Assembly: GCA_001626765.1 (NCBI GenBank) | Contig: LUOO01000106.1 | Coordinates: 1-56,717, forward strand | Length of the DNA: 56,717 nt | Direction of reading: 5' to 3' | Origin: Maritimibacter sp. REDSEA-S28_B5 | GTDB lineage: Bacteria > Pseudomonadota > Alphaproteobacteria > Rhodobacterales > Rhodobacteraceae | Part shown: positions 17,701 to 26,013 of the stretch, piece after piece | How the letters are laid out: each line of letters opens with the position of its first letter | Numbering within the stretch: the first letter of the stretch is position 1 | Position numbers and translations under genes: made by a program | Notes under the pieces: model-generated | The model's input: only the letters and a program-made list of their open reading frames with translations | What the model was told of the DNA's origin: nothing | Database searches by the model: none

Positions 17701-18552
17701 ATGCTTGCACAGCAGATACTCAACGGCCTTGTGACCGGTTCGGTCTCTGCGCTGTTTTCCCTGGGCTTCACGCTGATCTTCGGGGTTCAGAAGCTCCTGA
17801 ATTTCGCCCATGGCGCGATCTTCATGGCAGGAGCCTTCATCGCCTACTACTGCACGATCAGCGGGCTGCCGTTCCTGCTGTCCATCGGCTTTGCGATGGT
17901 GGCGACGGGTCTCATTGCGATCCTCACCGATTTTGTCGCGTTCCGGACGCTGCGCAAGCGCGGCAATGCCGAGTTTCCGGCGCTGGTCAGTTCGATCGGC
18001 GTCGACCTCGTCCTGATTTCAATTGCGCAACAGGTGTCGAAGACGCAAGTTCTGAACTTCCCTTTCGGCACCTTTCCGATCAAGTTCTACGAGATCATGG
18101 GGCTGCGGATATCGCTCCTCCAGATCGTGATCCCTGCGCTTGTCGCCGTGCTGGTGGCCGCGCTGATCTTCTACCTCAAGAAGACCACCTTCGGCCGGCA
18201 GGTGCGGGCGGTCGCCACCAATGAACGGGCGGCGGCGCTATTGGGTGTGAACGCGCAGAGCGTTTACCTCCAGACCTTTTTCATCGCGGGGGCGCTGGCG
18301 GGTCTGGCCGGGGTTCTGATCGGGCTTTTGTTCAACTCGATGCAGTTTCTCATGGGCGAGCCTTACATGCTGCGCGCCTTCGTCGTCGTGGTCATCGGGG
18401 GGCTGGGCAGCGTGCAGGGCGCCATCGTCGCCTATCTGCCCTCCGGGCTGACGGACGCGATCATCTTTGCGCTGCTGTTCCTCGTGCTTCTCGTGCGCCC
18501 GAACGGGTTGTTCGGGAACGTGAGCGCGGTGGCCGGGGGGACACGCCAGTGA
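17701..18552 (+). CDS. livH: Branched-chain-amino-acid-type ABC transporter permease (LivH family)
   Basis: A 283-residue inner-membrane permease of the LivH type with about eight hydrophobic segments. The characteristic NFAHGAIFMAGAF lies near residue 35. The cytoplasmic coupling segment KTTFGRQVRAVATNERAAALLGVN is around residue 160-183 and AFVVVVIGGLGSVQGAI follows further on. Only a weak AGGG precedes the ATG. Its stop overlaps the next start (GTGA). The substrate of Liv-type importers ranges from amino acids to aromatic acids and amides; here the catabolic context suggests an organic acid. Confidence 0.9.
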   Translation: MLAQQILNGLVTGSVSALFSLGFTLIFGVQKLLNFAHGAIFMAGAFIAYYCTISGLPFLLSIGFAMVATGLIAILTDFVAFRTLRKRGNAEFPALVSSIGVDLVLISIAQQVSKTQVLNFPFGTFPIKFYEIMGLRISLLQIVIPALVAVLVAALIFYLKKTTFGRQVRAVATNERAAALLGVNAQSVYLQTFFIAGALAGLAGVLIGLLFNSMQFLMGEPYMLRAFVVVVIGGLGSVQGAIVAYLPSGLTDAIIFALLFLVLLVRPNGLFGNVSAVAGGTRQ

Positions 18553-19460
18553 TCAATTTCTACTACGCCTACCAGCCGATCATCGACTTCTTCCTGCTGT
18601 CGGTGGGCTTCGGCTACTCGCAACAGATCGCGCTACGGGCCGGTGTGTTTTCTATCGCCACCGCCGGTTTCGCGGCGCTGGGTGCTTATGTTGTTGCGAT
18701 CCTCGTGACGCGCTACGACGTGCCGATCTGGGCCACGGTCGTTCTGGGCATGGCCGTCTCTGGCGGCGTCGGGTTCCTGTTGTCCTTGCCGCTCGCCCGT
18801 TTGCGCGGCGCGTTTCAGGCCATCGCGACGCTCGCCTTCGTGCAGATCGTGCTGTCACTTCTGCTTTACGGCGAGGATTTCACGGGCGGTGCGCTTGGTG
18901 TGACCGGTATCCCGCGGGTGCTCAACACATGGATGCTGCTCGCGGTCGTTGCGGTTGTCATGTATGTCATGTGGTCCATCGGGCGCACGGGACTGGGGCG
19001 TGTCTTCGACGCACTGCGGCAAGAGGAAAGCGTTGCCTCGTCGCTGGGCGTGAACATCGGACGCTACCACGCGCTCGCCTTCATCCTGTCGGGCGCGATC
19101 GGCGGCCTCTTTGGCGGGCTTCAGTCGCTCTACGTTTTCCAGATCGAGCCGCATAACTTCGGCTTTGCCTTCATGGTCAATGTGCTGACCGTGGTCATCC
19201 TGGGCGGTCGCACGACGCTGCTCGGCCCGATCATGGGGGCGGCGATCATGGCGATCCTGCCGGAACTGGCGCGGCCTCTGGCCGAATACCGTCCGGCGGT
19301 GAACGGGATCATCCTGATCCTCGTCATCACCTTCCTGCCCAACGGCGTGGGCGACGAGATCGTGTTCTGGTTCCGCCGCCGCAAGACCGCGAAAAAGGCG
19401 CAGGCGCTGGCCGCCGCGCAGAAAGAACAGGAGGCCCGCGATGCCGTCACTTCATCTTGA
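18549..19460 (+). CDS. livM: Branched-chain-amino-acid-type ABC transporter permease (LivM family)
   Basis: A 303-residue inner-membrane permease of the LivM type. It has FSIATAGFAALGAYVVAIL, a coupling helix GRVFDALRQEESVASSLGVN (about 155-175), and VLTVVILGGRTTLLGPIMGA. The C-terminus is a short charged tail rich in Lys, Ala and Gln. It probably starts at GTG 18549, which overlaps the livH stop by four bases. The ATPase gene begins inside its last 20 bases. In many Liv operons a LivG ATPase is found next to LivM; here only a single ATPase gene follows. Confidence 0.9.
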   Translation: MINFYYAYQPIIDFFLLSVGFGYSQQIALRAGVFSIATAGFAALGAYVVAILVTRYDVPIWATVVLGMAVSGGVGFLLSLPLARLRGAFQAIATLAFVQIVLSLLLYGEDFTGGALGVTGIPRVLNTWMLLAVVAVVMYVMWSIGRTGLGRVFDALRQEESVASSLGVNIGRYHALAFILSGAIGGLFGGLQSLYVFQIEPHNFGFAFMVNVLTVVILGGRTTLLGPIMGAAIMAILPELARPLAEYRPAVNGIILILVITFLPNGVGDEIVFWFRRRKTAKKAQALAAAQKEQEARDAVTSS

Positions 19461-20120
19461 GGCCGTGTCCAAGCATTTCGGCGGTCTGAAGGCGGTCAAT
19501 GACATCACCATGGTCGTGCCGCAGGGCGAGATGGTCGCCCTCATCGGATCGAACGGCGCGGGCAAATCGACGCTGCTCAATGCACTGTCGAACGTGGTGA
19601 AACGTCAGCAGGGCGAGATCGTCTTTGCCGGGGCCGACACGCGTGGGCTCAACCCCCATGCGGTGGCGCTGCGCGGGCTGCTTCATGTGCCGGAAGGGCG
19701 GCAGATCCTGAGCGACATGAGCGTGTTCGAGAACCTCCAGGTCGGGCAGATCGCGCTTGGCGGACGCGCGACGCGCTATACGCTGGCGGATGTCTACGAG
19801 CTGTTTCCCGTGCTCGAGGAACGCCGCGACCAGATCGCGGGCACGCTGTCGGGCGGGCGCTCATGGGCGGGCCGGAGCTCTTGCTGCTCGATGAGCCATC
19901 GCTCGGGTTGTCGCCGCTCATCACGGACCAGGTGTTCGAGGCGCTGAAAAAGCTCAACGCCGACGGGCTGACCGTGCTGCTCGTCGAACAAAACGCCCAC
20001 CGGGCGCTCGAGATTACGCGGCGGGCCTATGTGCTCGACCGTGGGGTTATCTCGCACGAAGGCACGTCGGCTGACATTGCCGCGAACCCGGCGATCATCG
20101 AAAGCTATCTGGGCGCATGA
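19441..20120 (+). pseudogene. livF: LivF-type ABC ATPase, signature motif lost by deletion and frameshift
   Basis: An ATP-binding subunit with Walker A GSNGAGKST (about residue 38) and the LivF-like LLHVPEGRQIL. At 19851-19860 the sequence goes from LSGG into a wrong frame; the correct frame resumes as RALMGGPELLLLDEPSLG (Walker B) and ends SYLGA at 20118-20120. The signature helix that should follow LSGG is missing. The junction fits a 28-nt loss between two GGGCGG direct repeats, one in the Ser-Gly-Gly codons and one in an Ile-Gly-Arg codon run, and 28 nt gives exactly the observed frame change. GGAGG lies inside the end of livM. Without repair the importer has no working ATPase encoded here. 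Confidence 0.85.
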
Positions 20121-20926
20121 GGCGGCTCGCGCTGCACCAGCTCTGCCTGCGGGACGTGGCGCCCGTGGACCTGCCGGAGATCGCCCGGGGCGCGGGCGTG
20201 GACCGCGTGTCGGTCTTTGTCGTGGCCCCATCGCCCAAGCTCGACATTTTTCCGCGGGTCGAGGCGGGGCGGGGCGCGCGCGATCTCGTCGCGGCCTGTG
20301 ACGATCATGACGTGCGGGTGCATAATATCGAGGTGTTCTCGGTCGGCCCGGACACTGAGGCCGCCGACTTTGTTGCGGCTCTGGACTTGGGGGCCGAGCT
20401 TGGCGCGACGCGTCTAACTGCGCTGGTGCAGGACGCCGACCGGGGGCGGGCGATTGCCAATATGTGCGGACTGGCCGATCTGGCCGGGGAACGCGGCATC
20501 GTCGTGTCGATCGAGTTCATGAAGTTCTCGGAGTGTAAATCCATCGGGGCCGGGGCCGATTTCCTGCGCGAGGCCGGGCATGACAACCTGTCGCTGCTCG
20601 TCGATCCGCTGCATCTCTTCCGCACCGGGGGCAGTGTCGCCGACCTTGCCGCCGCCAATCCGGCGCTCATCGGGGCCGCGCAGATCTGCGATGGGCCGAT
20701 GCGCGCACCTGACAGCCCCTTTGGCGAGGCGGTGGAAAACCGGGGCATCCCCGGCGAAGGCGAGTTTCCCCTGCCGGAGTTCCTCGCTGCCCTCCCGCCC
20801 GGTTGCCCGGTGGACATCGAGGTGCCGCTCAAACGCTTTGCCGACAGCGGCGTAAGCCCCGCCGACCGCGCCGCGCGGCTCGTGCGCGCCACGCGCAAAA
20901 TTCTCACCACGCCAGCGACCGCATGA
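20117..20926 (+). CDS. Sugar phosphate isomerase/epimerase-like TIM-barrel protein
   Basis: A 269-residue protein of the xylose-isomerase-like/AP-endonuclease-2 TIM-barrel family. Likely metal-site segments are VSIEFM (about residue 133), LLVDPLHLFRTGG (about 157), AQICDGP and the final VDIEVPLKRF. Family members isomerise or epimerise hydroxy-ketones, dehydrate inosose or hydrolyse ring products. The ATG overlaps the stop of the ATPase gene by four bases (ATGA), so it is the last gene of the transporter operon. This suggests it acts on the imported compound or an early product; the reaction is unknown. Confidence 0.75.
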   Translation: MRRLALHQLCLRDVAPVDLPEIARGAGVDRVSVFVVAPSPKLDIFPRVEAGRGARDLVAACDDHDVRVHNIEVFSVGPDTEAADFVAALDLGAELGATRLTALVQDADRGRAIANMCGLADLAGERGIVVSIEFMKFSECKSIGAGADFLREAGHDNLSLLVDPLHLFRTGGSVADLAAANPALIGAAQICDGPMRAPDSPFGEAVENRGIPGEGEFPLPEFLAALPPGCPVDIEVPLKRFADSGVSPADRAARLVRATRKILTTPATA

Positions 20927-20964
20927 GGGGATGTCAAACGCCCTAACGCTTCCGCGCGTCCGGA

Positions 20965-20989
20965 ATTGTTGTATACAGATGAACCTATC
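20965..20989. promoter_or_regulatory. Shared promoter element with GTATAC upstream of the thiolase operon
   Basis: The 72-nt gap after the TIM-barrel gene contains TTGTTGTATACAG with GTATAC at 20971-20976. The 19 bases 20971-20989 match the element at 16347-16365 in 16 positions. It ends 9 nt before the thiolase start. Confidence 0.5.
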
Positions 20990-20998
20990 ACGGGACAC

Positions 20999-22138
20999 AT
21001 GATCATGCAGACCGCCTATATCGCCTCCTACACCCGCACGCCCTTTACCTTCGCCCGTAAGGGCGCGCTCGCCACCGTGCGCCCCGACCACCTTGGCGCC
21101 ACCGCCATTCGCGGGCTGCTGGCCAAGACCGGCGTGCCGGGGAACGAGATCGAGGACGTGGTCTGGGGCTGCGCCTTTCCCGAGGGAGAACAGGGGTTGA
21201 ACATCGGGCGCATCACCGGGCTGCTCGCCGGTCTGCCCGAGACGACAGCGGGCGCGACCGTGAACCGCTGGTGCGGCTCGTCGGTGCAGGCGGTGCAGAT
21301 GGCCGCGGGGATGCTCGTCATGGGTGCGGGCGAGGCGTTCATCGCGGGCGGGGCCGAAAGCATGACGCGGGTTCCGATGATGGGATTCAACATCGCGCCG
21401 CCGCCGGAATGGCCCGCCGATCACGTGGCCGATTTCATCAACGTGGGGCTGACCGCCGAACGTGTCGCGCGTGATTATGGTGTGGATCGTGAGACGCAGG
21501 AGGCATTCGCGCTCGCGTCCCAGCAAAAGGCCGTGGCCGCGCAGGCCGCCGGGCGGTTGGCGGACGAGATCACGCCGGTCGAGACAGCAGCGGGTCTGGT
21601 CGATGCGGATGGATGCCCCCGTGAAACCTCGCTCGAAAAGCTGTCGACGCTTAAGCCCGCCTTCCTCGAGGGGGGCAGCGTCACCGCCGGGACCTCCTCG
21701 CCGATGACCGACGCGGCGACGGCGCTGCTCATCTGTTCGGAGGATTTCCTCAAGCGCCACAACCTCACGCCGCTCGCGCGGATCGCGGGCTTCGGAGTGT
21801 CGGGCTGTGCGCCGGGGATCATGGGGATGGGCCCCGTGGAAAGCTCGCGCAAGGCGATGAAACGTGCCGGGATTACGATGAACGACATCGACGTCATCGA
21901 GATGAACGAGGCCTTTGCGTCGCAGGCCGAAGCCTGCCGCCGGGAGCTGGAGATCGACCCGGCAAAGCTCAACATCGACGGCGGCGCGATTGCTCTGGGG
22001 CATCCGCTGGGCGGCACTGGCGGACGGCTGGTCGGCAAGACCGCGTCGCTCTTGCAGCGGGAGGGCGGGCGTTACGGCCTTGCCACCCAGTGCATCGGCG
22101 GCGGCATGGGCATCGCCATGGTTCTGGAGGCGGCGTGA
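20999..22138 (+). CDS. Acetyl-CoA C-acyltransferase (thiolase)
   Basis: A 379-residue thiolase II-type enzyme of normal length. The nucleophilic Cys is in NRWCGSSVQA (about residue 88), followed by GGAESMTRVPM, NEAFASQAEAC, the catalytic His in GHPLGGTGGR (about 338) and the second Cys in QCIGGGMG (about 370). It cleaves 3-oxoacyl-CoA with CoA to give acetyl-CoA and a shortened acyl-CoA. Two close ATGs (20999 and 21005) are possible; no strong ribosome-binding site is seen. It overlaps the fused dehydrogenase/hydratase gene by one base (TGATG), which makes a two-gene beta-oxidation operon. Confidence 0.9.
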   Translation: MIMQTAYIASYTRTPFTFARKGALATVRPDHLGATAIRGLLAKTGVPGNEIEDVVWGCAFPEGEQGLNIGRITGLLAGLPETTAGATVNRWCGSSVQAVQMAAGMLVMGAGEAFIAGGAESMTRVPMMGFNIAPPPEWPADHVADFINVGLTAERVARDYGVDRETQEAFALASQQKAVAAQAAGRLADEITPVETAAGLVDADGCPRETSLEKLSTLKPAFLEGGSVTAGTSSPMTDAATALLICSEDFLKRHNLTPLARIAGFGVSGCAPGIMGMGPVESSRKAMKRAGITMNDIDVIEMNEAFASQAEACRRELEIDPAKLNIDGGAIALGHPLGGTGGRLVGKTASLLQREGGRYGLATQCIGGGMGIAMVLEAA

Positions 22139-24354
22139 TGACGGGGACGGTTTACGGTGCCGACGCGACCGGCGTCAAACGCGCCTGCGTGATCGGGGCG
22201 GGGTCGATGGGTGGCGGGATCGCGGCGCAGTTCGCCAACGCCGGAATCCCTGTCGATCTGCTCGACATGCCCGACGACGCAGGTGGAGCCGGTCCGGCAG
22301 AGGCGGGGCTTGCCCGGCAAATCAAGGTTGGCGGCTTCATGTCGCCCAAGGCCGCAAAGCTCGTGCGTCCCGGCACGACCGATGATCTGGTGCGGGCGGC
22401 AGAGGCCGACTGGATAGTGGAAGCGATTATCGAGGACCTTGCGGCCAAGCGCGACTTTTATGCCCGGCTCGATGCGGTCCGCAAACCGGGGTCCACGGTG
22501 TCATCGAACACCTCGACCCTCAAGCGCGCCGATCTGGTGGCGGGGCTGTCCGAGGGGTTCGATCGCGACTTTGTCATCTCGCATTTCTTCAACCCGCCGC
22601 GCCACATGCAACTGCTTGAAATCGTATCGGGTCCGGCATCGGACGCCGCGAGCGTCGCCCGCGCGCATGAGGCTGGGCGGGTCCTGCTGGGCAAGACCAA
22701 GGTGGACTGCCGCGACACCCCCGGTTTCATCGCGAACCGGATCGGCTGTTACTGGATGGCCATGGCGGTGCTGGAAGCGCAGGCGCAGGGGCTGACGGTG
22801 GAAGAGGCCGACGCGGTCATCGCATCCTTCGGCGTGCCCGCGACGGGGGTTTTCGGTCTGCTCGACCTCATCGGGATCGACCTGATCCCGCTGGTCTGGG
22901 GCAGCCTCATCCGTTCGCTGCCTGCGACGGACGGGTTCCAGAGCTACGACCTCGCCGGATCGGCGCTGGCGCAGGACATGGTGGCCAAGGGCCGTCTGGG
23001 CCGCAAAGCCAAGGGAGGCTTTTACCGCAAGACCTCCGAGGGCGCGCGCGAGGCGCTGGACCTCGTGACCCGCAACTACCGTCCAGAGGTGCGCCCCGCG
23101 CCTATGCGCGACCTCAAGGCGCTGATCGAGGGGGGCGGGAAACTCGGCGACTACGCTTGGACCGTGCTTGCGCGACTGGTCAGTTACACCGCCCAGGTTT
23201 CGGGCGAAATCGCGCATGACCTGCCGTCGATCGACACCGCCGTGGCGCTTGGATACGGCTGGCGCGAGGGGCCCTTTGCCCAAGCCGACCGGATCGGCGC
23301 GGCGTATATCGCGGATCGTTTGCGCGCCGAGGGGCAAGCCATGCCCGACCTCATCGCCAAAGCCGCCGACCATGGCCGCTTTATCGACCGCGCCGCCACG
23401 CGTGCCACGCGTCCGATGATCGCCCAGAACGACGCTGCCCGGCTCGAGGATGCGGGCGACGGCATCGGCATTTTTCGGATCACCACCAAGATGGGTGTCT
23501 TTGCCCCCGAGGTCTTCGAGGTGCTGGATCATGCCATCGCGCTGGCGGAGGGCAAGCTGAAGGCGCTGGTCCTTGCCCCCGGCTCGGAGCGCGCCTTTTC
23601 AGCCGGGGCCGACCTCGCGCGTTTCCTCGAACTCGCCGAAGAGCCCACAAAGCTCGAAGCCTTTCTTGCCCGTGGCCAGACCGCGTTCTCGGCCCTGCGC
23701 CAGGCCCCCATGCCGGTCGTCGCCTCCGTGCGTGGGCTCGCCCTTGGCGGCGGCTGCGAGATTACGCTGCACGCCGATCACGTCGTCGCGCATGCCGAGG
23801 TCCGCTTTGGCCTGCCCGAGCCCAAGCTGGGCATCCTGCCCGGCTGGGGCGGCTGCACCCGGATGTTCGAGCGGCTTTCCAATCCTCAAACCGGCGCGGT
23901 CGGCCCTGCCGCCGTCGCCGCTCGGGCGGTGGAGCTTCTGCTCCCTGGTCCCACCGCGACCTCGGCGGCCGAGGCGCGGGGGCTCCACTTGCTCAGGGAT
24001 ACGGACGACATCGTGATGCACACGGGCGACGTGGAGGCCGTGGCGCTGTCGCGGGCGCGGGAGATGATCGACGGCTATACGCCGTCGCCCGAAGCATTTC
24101 TCGCTGTTGCCGGTCCGTCGGGGGTGGCGGGCGCCTTGTCCACGAGCCGCGCCCATCACGCCGCGGGTCGAATCGACGCTGTGACGATGACGGTGGCCAC
24201 GGAGCTTGCCTCGGTTCTCACCGGCGGCGAACGCGGCGATCCGGCGCGTCCAATGCCCGAGGCCGAGATGCGCGAACTCGAACGCGCCGCCTTCCTGCGA
24301 ATGGCCGCACGCGACACCACACGCCAGACCATGCTGGCAACGATCAGGCGCTGA
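22138..24354 (+). CDS. Bifunctional 3-hydroxyacyl-CoA dehydrogenase / enoyl-CoA hydratase, dehydrogenase domain first
   Basis: A 738-residue fusion. Residues from about 15 form the NAD-binding fold (VIGAGSMGGGIAAQFANAG), with the catalytic His in SHFFNPPRHMQLLEIV (about 150) and VDCRDTPGFIANRIG; two C-terminal dehydrogenase repeats follow. From about residue 475 a crotonase domain begins, with AFSAGADLARF, VRGLALGGGCEI and FGLPEPKLGILPGWGG. The order is the reverse of Escherichia coli FadB and resembles Bacillus FadN. It converts enoyl-CoA through 3-hydroxyacyl-CoA to 3-oxoacyl-CoA for the upstream thiolase. The start shares one base with the thiolase stop. Confidence 0.9.
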   Translation: MTGTVYGADATGVKRACVIGAGSMGGGIAAQFANAGIPVDLLDMPDDAGGAGPAEAGLARQIKVGGFMSPKAAKLVRPGTTDDLVRAAEADWIVEAIIEDLAAKRDFYARLDAVRKPGSTVSSNTSTLKRADLVAGLSEGFDRDFVISHFFNPPRHMQLLEIVSGPASDAASVARAHEAGRVLLGKTKVDCRDTPGFIANRIGCYWMAMAVLEAQAQGLTVEEADAVIASFGVPATGVFGLLDLIGIDLIPLVWGSLIRSLPATDGFQSYDLAGSALAQDMVAKGRLGRKAKGGFYRKTSEGAREALDLVTRNYRPEVRPAPMRDLKALIEGGGKLGDYAWTVLARLVSYTAQVSGEIAHDLPSIDTAVALGYGWREGPFAQADRIGAAYIADRLRAEGQAMPDLIAKAADHGRFIDRAATRATRPMIAQNDAARLEDAGDGIGIFRITTKMGVFAPEVFEVLDHAIALAEGKLKALVLAPGSERAFSAGADLARFLELAEEPTKLEAFLARGQTAFSALRQAPMPVVASVRGLALGGGCEITLHADHVVAHAEVRFGLPEPKLGILPGWGGCTRMFERLSNPQTGAVGPAAVAARAVELLLPGPTATSAAEARGLHLLRDTDDIVMHTGDVEAVALSRAREMIDGYTPSPEAFLAVAGPSGVAGALSTSRAHHAAGRIDAVTMTVATELASVLTGGERGDPARPMPEAEMRELERAAFLRMAARDTTRQTMLATIRR

Positions 24355-24678
24355 GGATGGCGGCGGGGCGACCCGCGGCGTGGTGAGCGTAGGGATTCGC
24401 GGGATTTCGGCGCGATGCGCCGAGGTCGAATCGGACGCACCGTTTGACGCAGCGTCGGGGTCGCAACGCCCTGTTGGGGAGAGCGTCGAGGGCAAGACGG
24501 CCAGCAGGAGTCATTCTGACAGATGCGTCACCTGCCCGGACACTGCGATTTCGTGCTTTTCCGACCAAAAACGGGGGCGCATGCGATTTCTTCCACAACA
24601 ATTTGTGGCACGAAGCTATCAATTCCACCGTCCATGGGTTAGCGAAAGAAAACAAAATTCAGCAAGCCCGGTGAACCG
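24355..24678. other. Intergenic boundary between the catabolic block and the exopolysaccharide locus
   Basis: This 324-nt stretch carries no gene I can support. GC falls sharply from about 24540, and the promoter of the export gene is expected in 24540-24670. A 6-bp dyad (24593-24608) is the only clear structure. Confidence 0.55.
24593..24608. promoter_or_regulatory. Dyad CCACAA-N4-TTGTGG upstream of the export lipoprotein gene
   Basis: Perfect 6-nt arms at 24593-24598 and 24603-24608 lie 70 nt before the Wza-like gene in AT-rich DNA. A transcription factor site is possible; the regulator is unknown. Confidence 0.35.
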
Positions 24679-26013
24679 ATGCGATTTGCTTTCAGCCTCG
24701 TCTCTTTGCTGTTCCTCGCGTCTTGTGGCGCCCTTACATCCCCGATGGTTGTGGAAGGAAGCACGGACGTCGGCCAGGTCGAAATCGTGCCGCTTACCGC
24801 GCAGACCGTGAAAGCGGCGAACCAGAGCACCTATCAACCGCGCACCCTTCCTGCGATCTTTGCCCATACCGCGGGCCTTGGCGGGTCGCCACGCGGCATC
24901 GGCACCCTGCCGGATGGCGCCTTCGCGCAGGAGCCCAGGCCCGGTTCGCTCGAAACCCGGCTGCCGCCGGCCTACACGCCCGGTCCCTACCGGCTGGGCG
25001 TCGGAGACGTGGTCATCCTTGCCACGCCCCGCACCGCCAGCACGGTGGAGCAGCTGAGCGGGCTTCTGGCGGCGCAGAACCAGCGGCAGGGCTATACGGT
25101 TCAGGACAACGGCTATATCTCGATTCCCGAGGTCGGTCGGATAGATGTTGACGGGCTGACGCTGGACGAGGCCGAGGCGCGCGTTTTCGATGCGCTTGTC
25201 GCCGCACAGGTCGAGCCGAGTTTCTCGCTGGAGGTGGCGGAGTTCAATTCGCGGCGCGTGTCGGTCGGCGGGGCGGTCAAATCCCCGAAAGTGGAACCGA
25301 TCACGCTCAATCCCCTCACCTTGTCCGAGGCGCTGACGCGGGCGGGCGGGATCACCGCGTCGGATCTGGATTACGCCTCGATCCGGCTCTACCGCGACGG
25401 GTCGCTCTACCAGATTTCGCTGGAACGCTATCTTGCCTCTGCCGACATCCAGAAAATCGCGCTGAAGGAAGGCGACTCGATCTTCGTGGACAGCGAATAC
25501 GATCTCGACAAGGCGGCGGGATATTTCGCGCAGCAGATCCAGCTCGCTACGCTGCGACAGACGGCGCAAGCCTCGGCGATGGGTCAACTGGCCACCGAGA
25601 TCGACTTGCGCCGGGCAGAACTTGACGAGGGTCGGTCCAATTTCACCACCCGAGTCGCGCTAGACGCGGTGGACCGCGATTACGTCTACATCGCGGGCGA
25701 GGTCGGTCAGCAGAGCCGTTACACCCTGCCGTTCGAACGCAAGGCGACGTTGGCGGATGCGCTTTTCGACAAAGGCGAGGGCGTGCCGAATGCCACGGGC
25801 AACGTCGGAGAGGTCTATGTCCTGCGCGGGAGCGGAGACGGGCGTGGTATCCGGGCCTGGCATCTCGACGCGAGCAACGCGGCGAACCTCGTTCTCGCGA
25901 CCCGTCTGGAACTGCGTCCGAACGATGTGATCTTCGTCTCCGAAAAACCGATGGTCGGTGTCAGCCGTCTTTTGTCGCAGGTCGGGCTCGCGCTGGCGGG
26001 CATTGGCCTATGA
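24679..26013 (+). CDS. Polysaccharide export outer-membrane lipoprotein (Wza/ExoF family)
   Basis: A 444-residue protein with a lipoprotein signal (SLLFLASCG, acylated Cys about residue 13). It then has a polysaccharide-export domain beginning YRLGVGDVVILATP (about 105) and ISIPEVGRIDVDGLTLDEAEARV, followed by SLBB-type repeats (VSVGGAVKSPKVEPITLNPLTLSEALTRAGG and VYIAGEVGQQSRYTLPF). It should form the outer-membrane channel for the polysaccharide together with the Wzc-like protein of this locus. A short GGTGA precedes the ATG. It is a single-gene unit on the plus strand, and its last six bases overlap the end of the convergent phosphatase gene. Confidence 0.9.
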   Translation: MRFAFSLVSLLFLASCGALTSPMVVEGSTDVGQVEIVPLTAQTVKAANQSTYQPRTLPAIFAHTAGLGGSPRGIGTLPDGAFAQEPRPGSLETRLPPAYTPGPYRLGVGDVVILATPRTASTVEQLSGLLAAQNQRQGYTVQDNGYISIPEVGRIDVDGLTLDEAEARVFDALVAAQVEPSFSLEVAEFNSRRVSVGGAVKSPKVEPITLNPLTLSEALTRAGGITASDLDYASIRLYRDGSLYQISLERYLASADIQKIALKEGDSIFVDSEYDLDKAAGYFAQQIQLATLRQTAQASAMGQLATEIDLRRAELDEGRSNFTTRVALDAVDRDYVYIAGEVGQQSRYTLPFERKATLADALFDKGEGVPNATGNVGEVYVLRGSGDGRGIRAWHLDASNAANLVLATRLELRPNDVIFVSEKPMVGVSRLLSQVGLALAGIGL

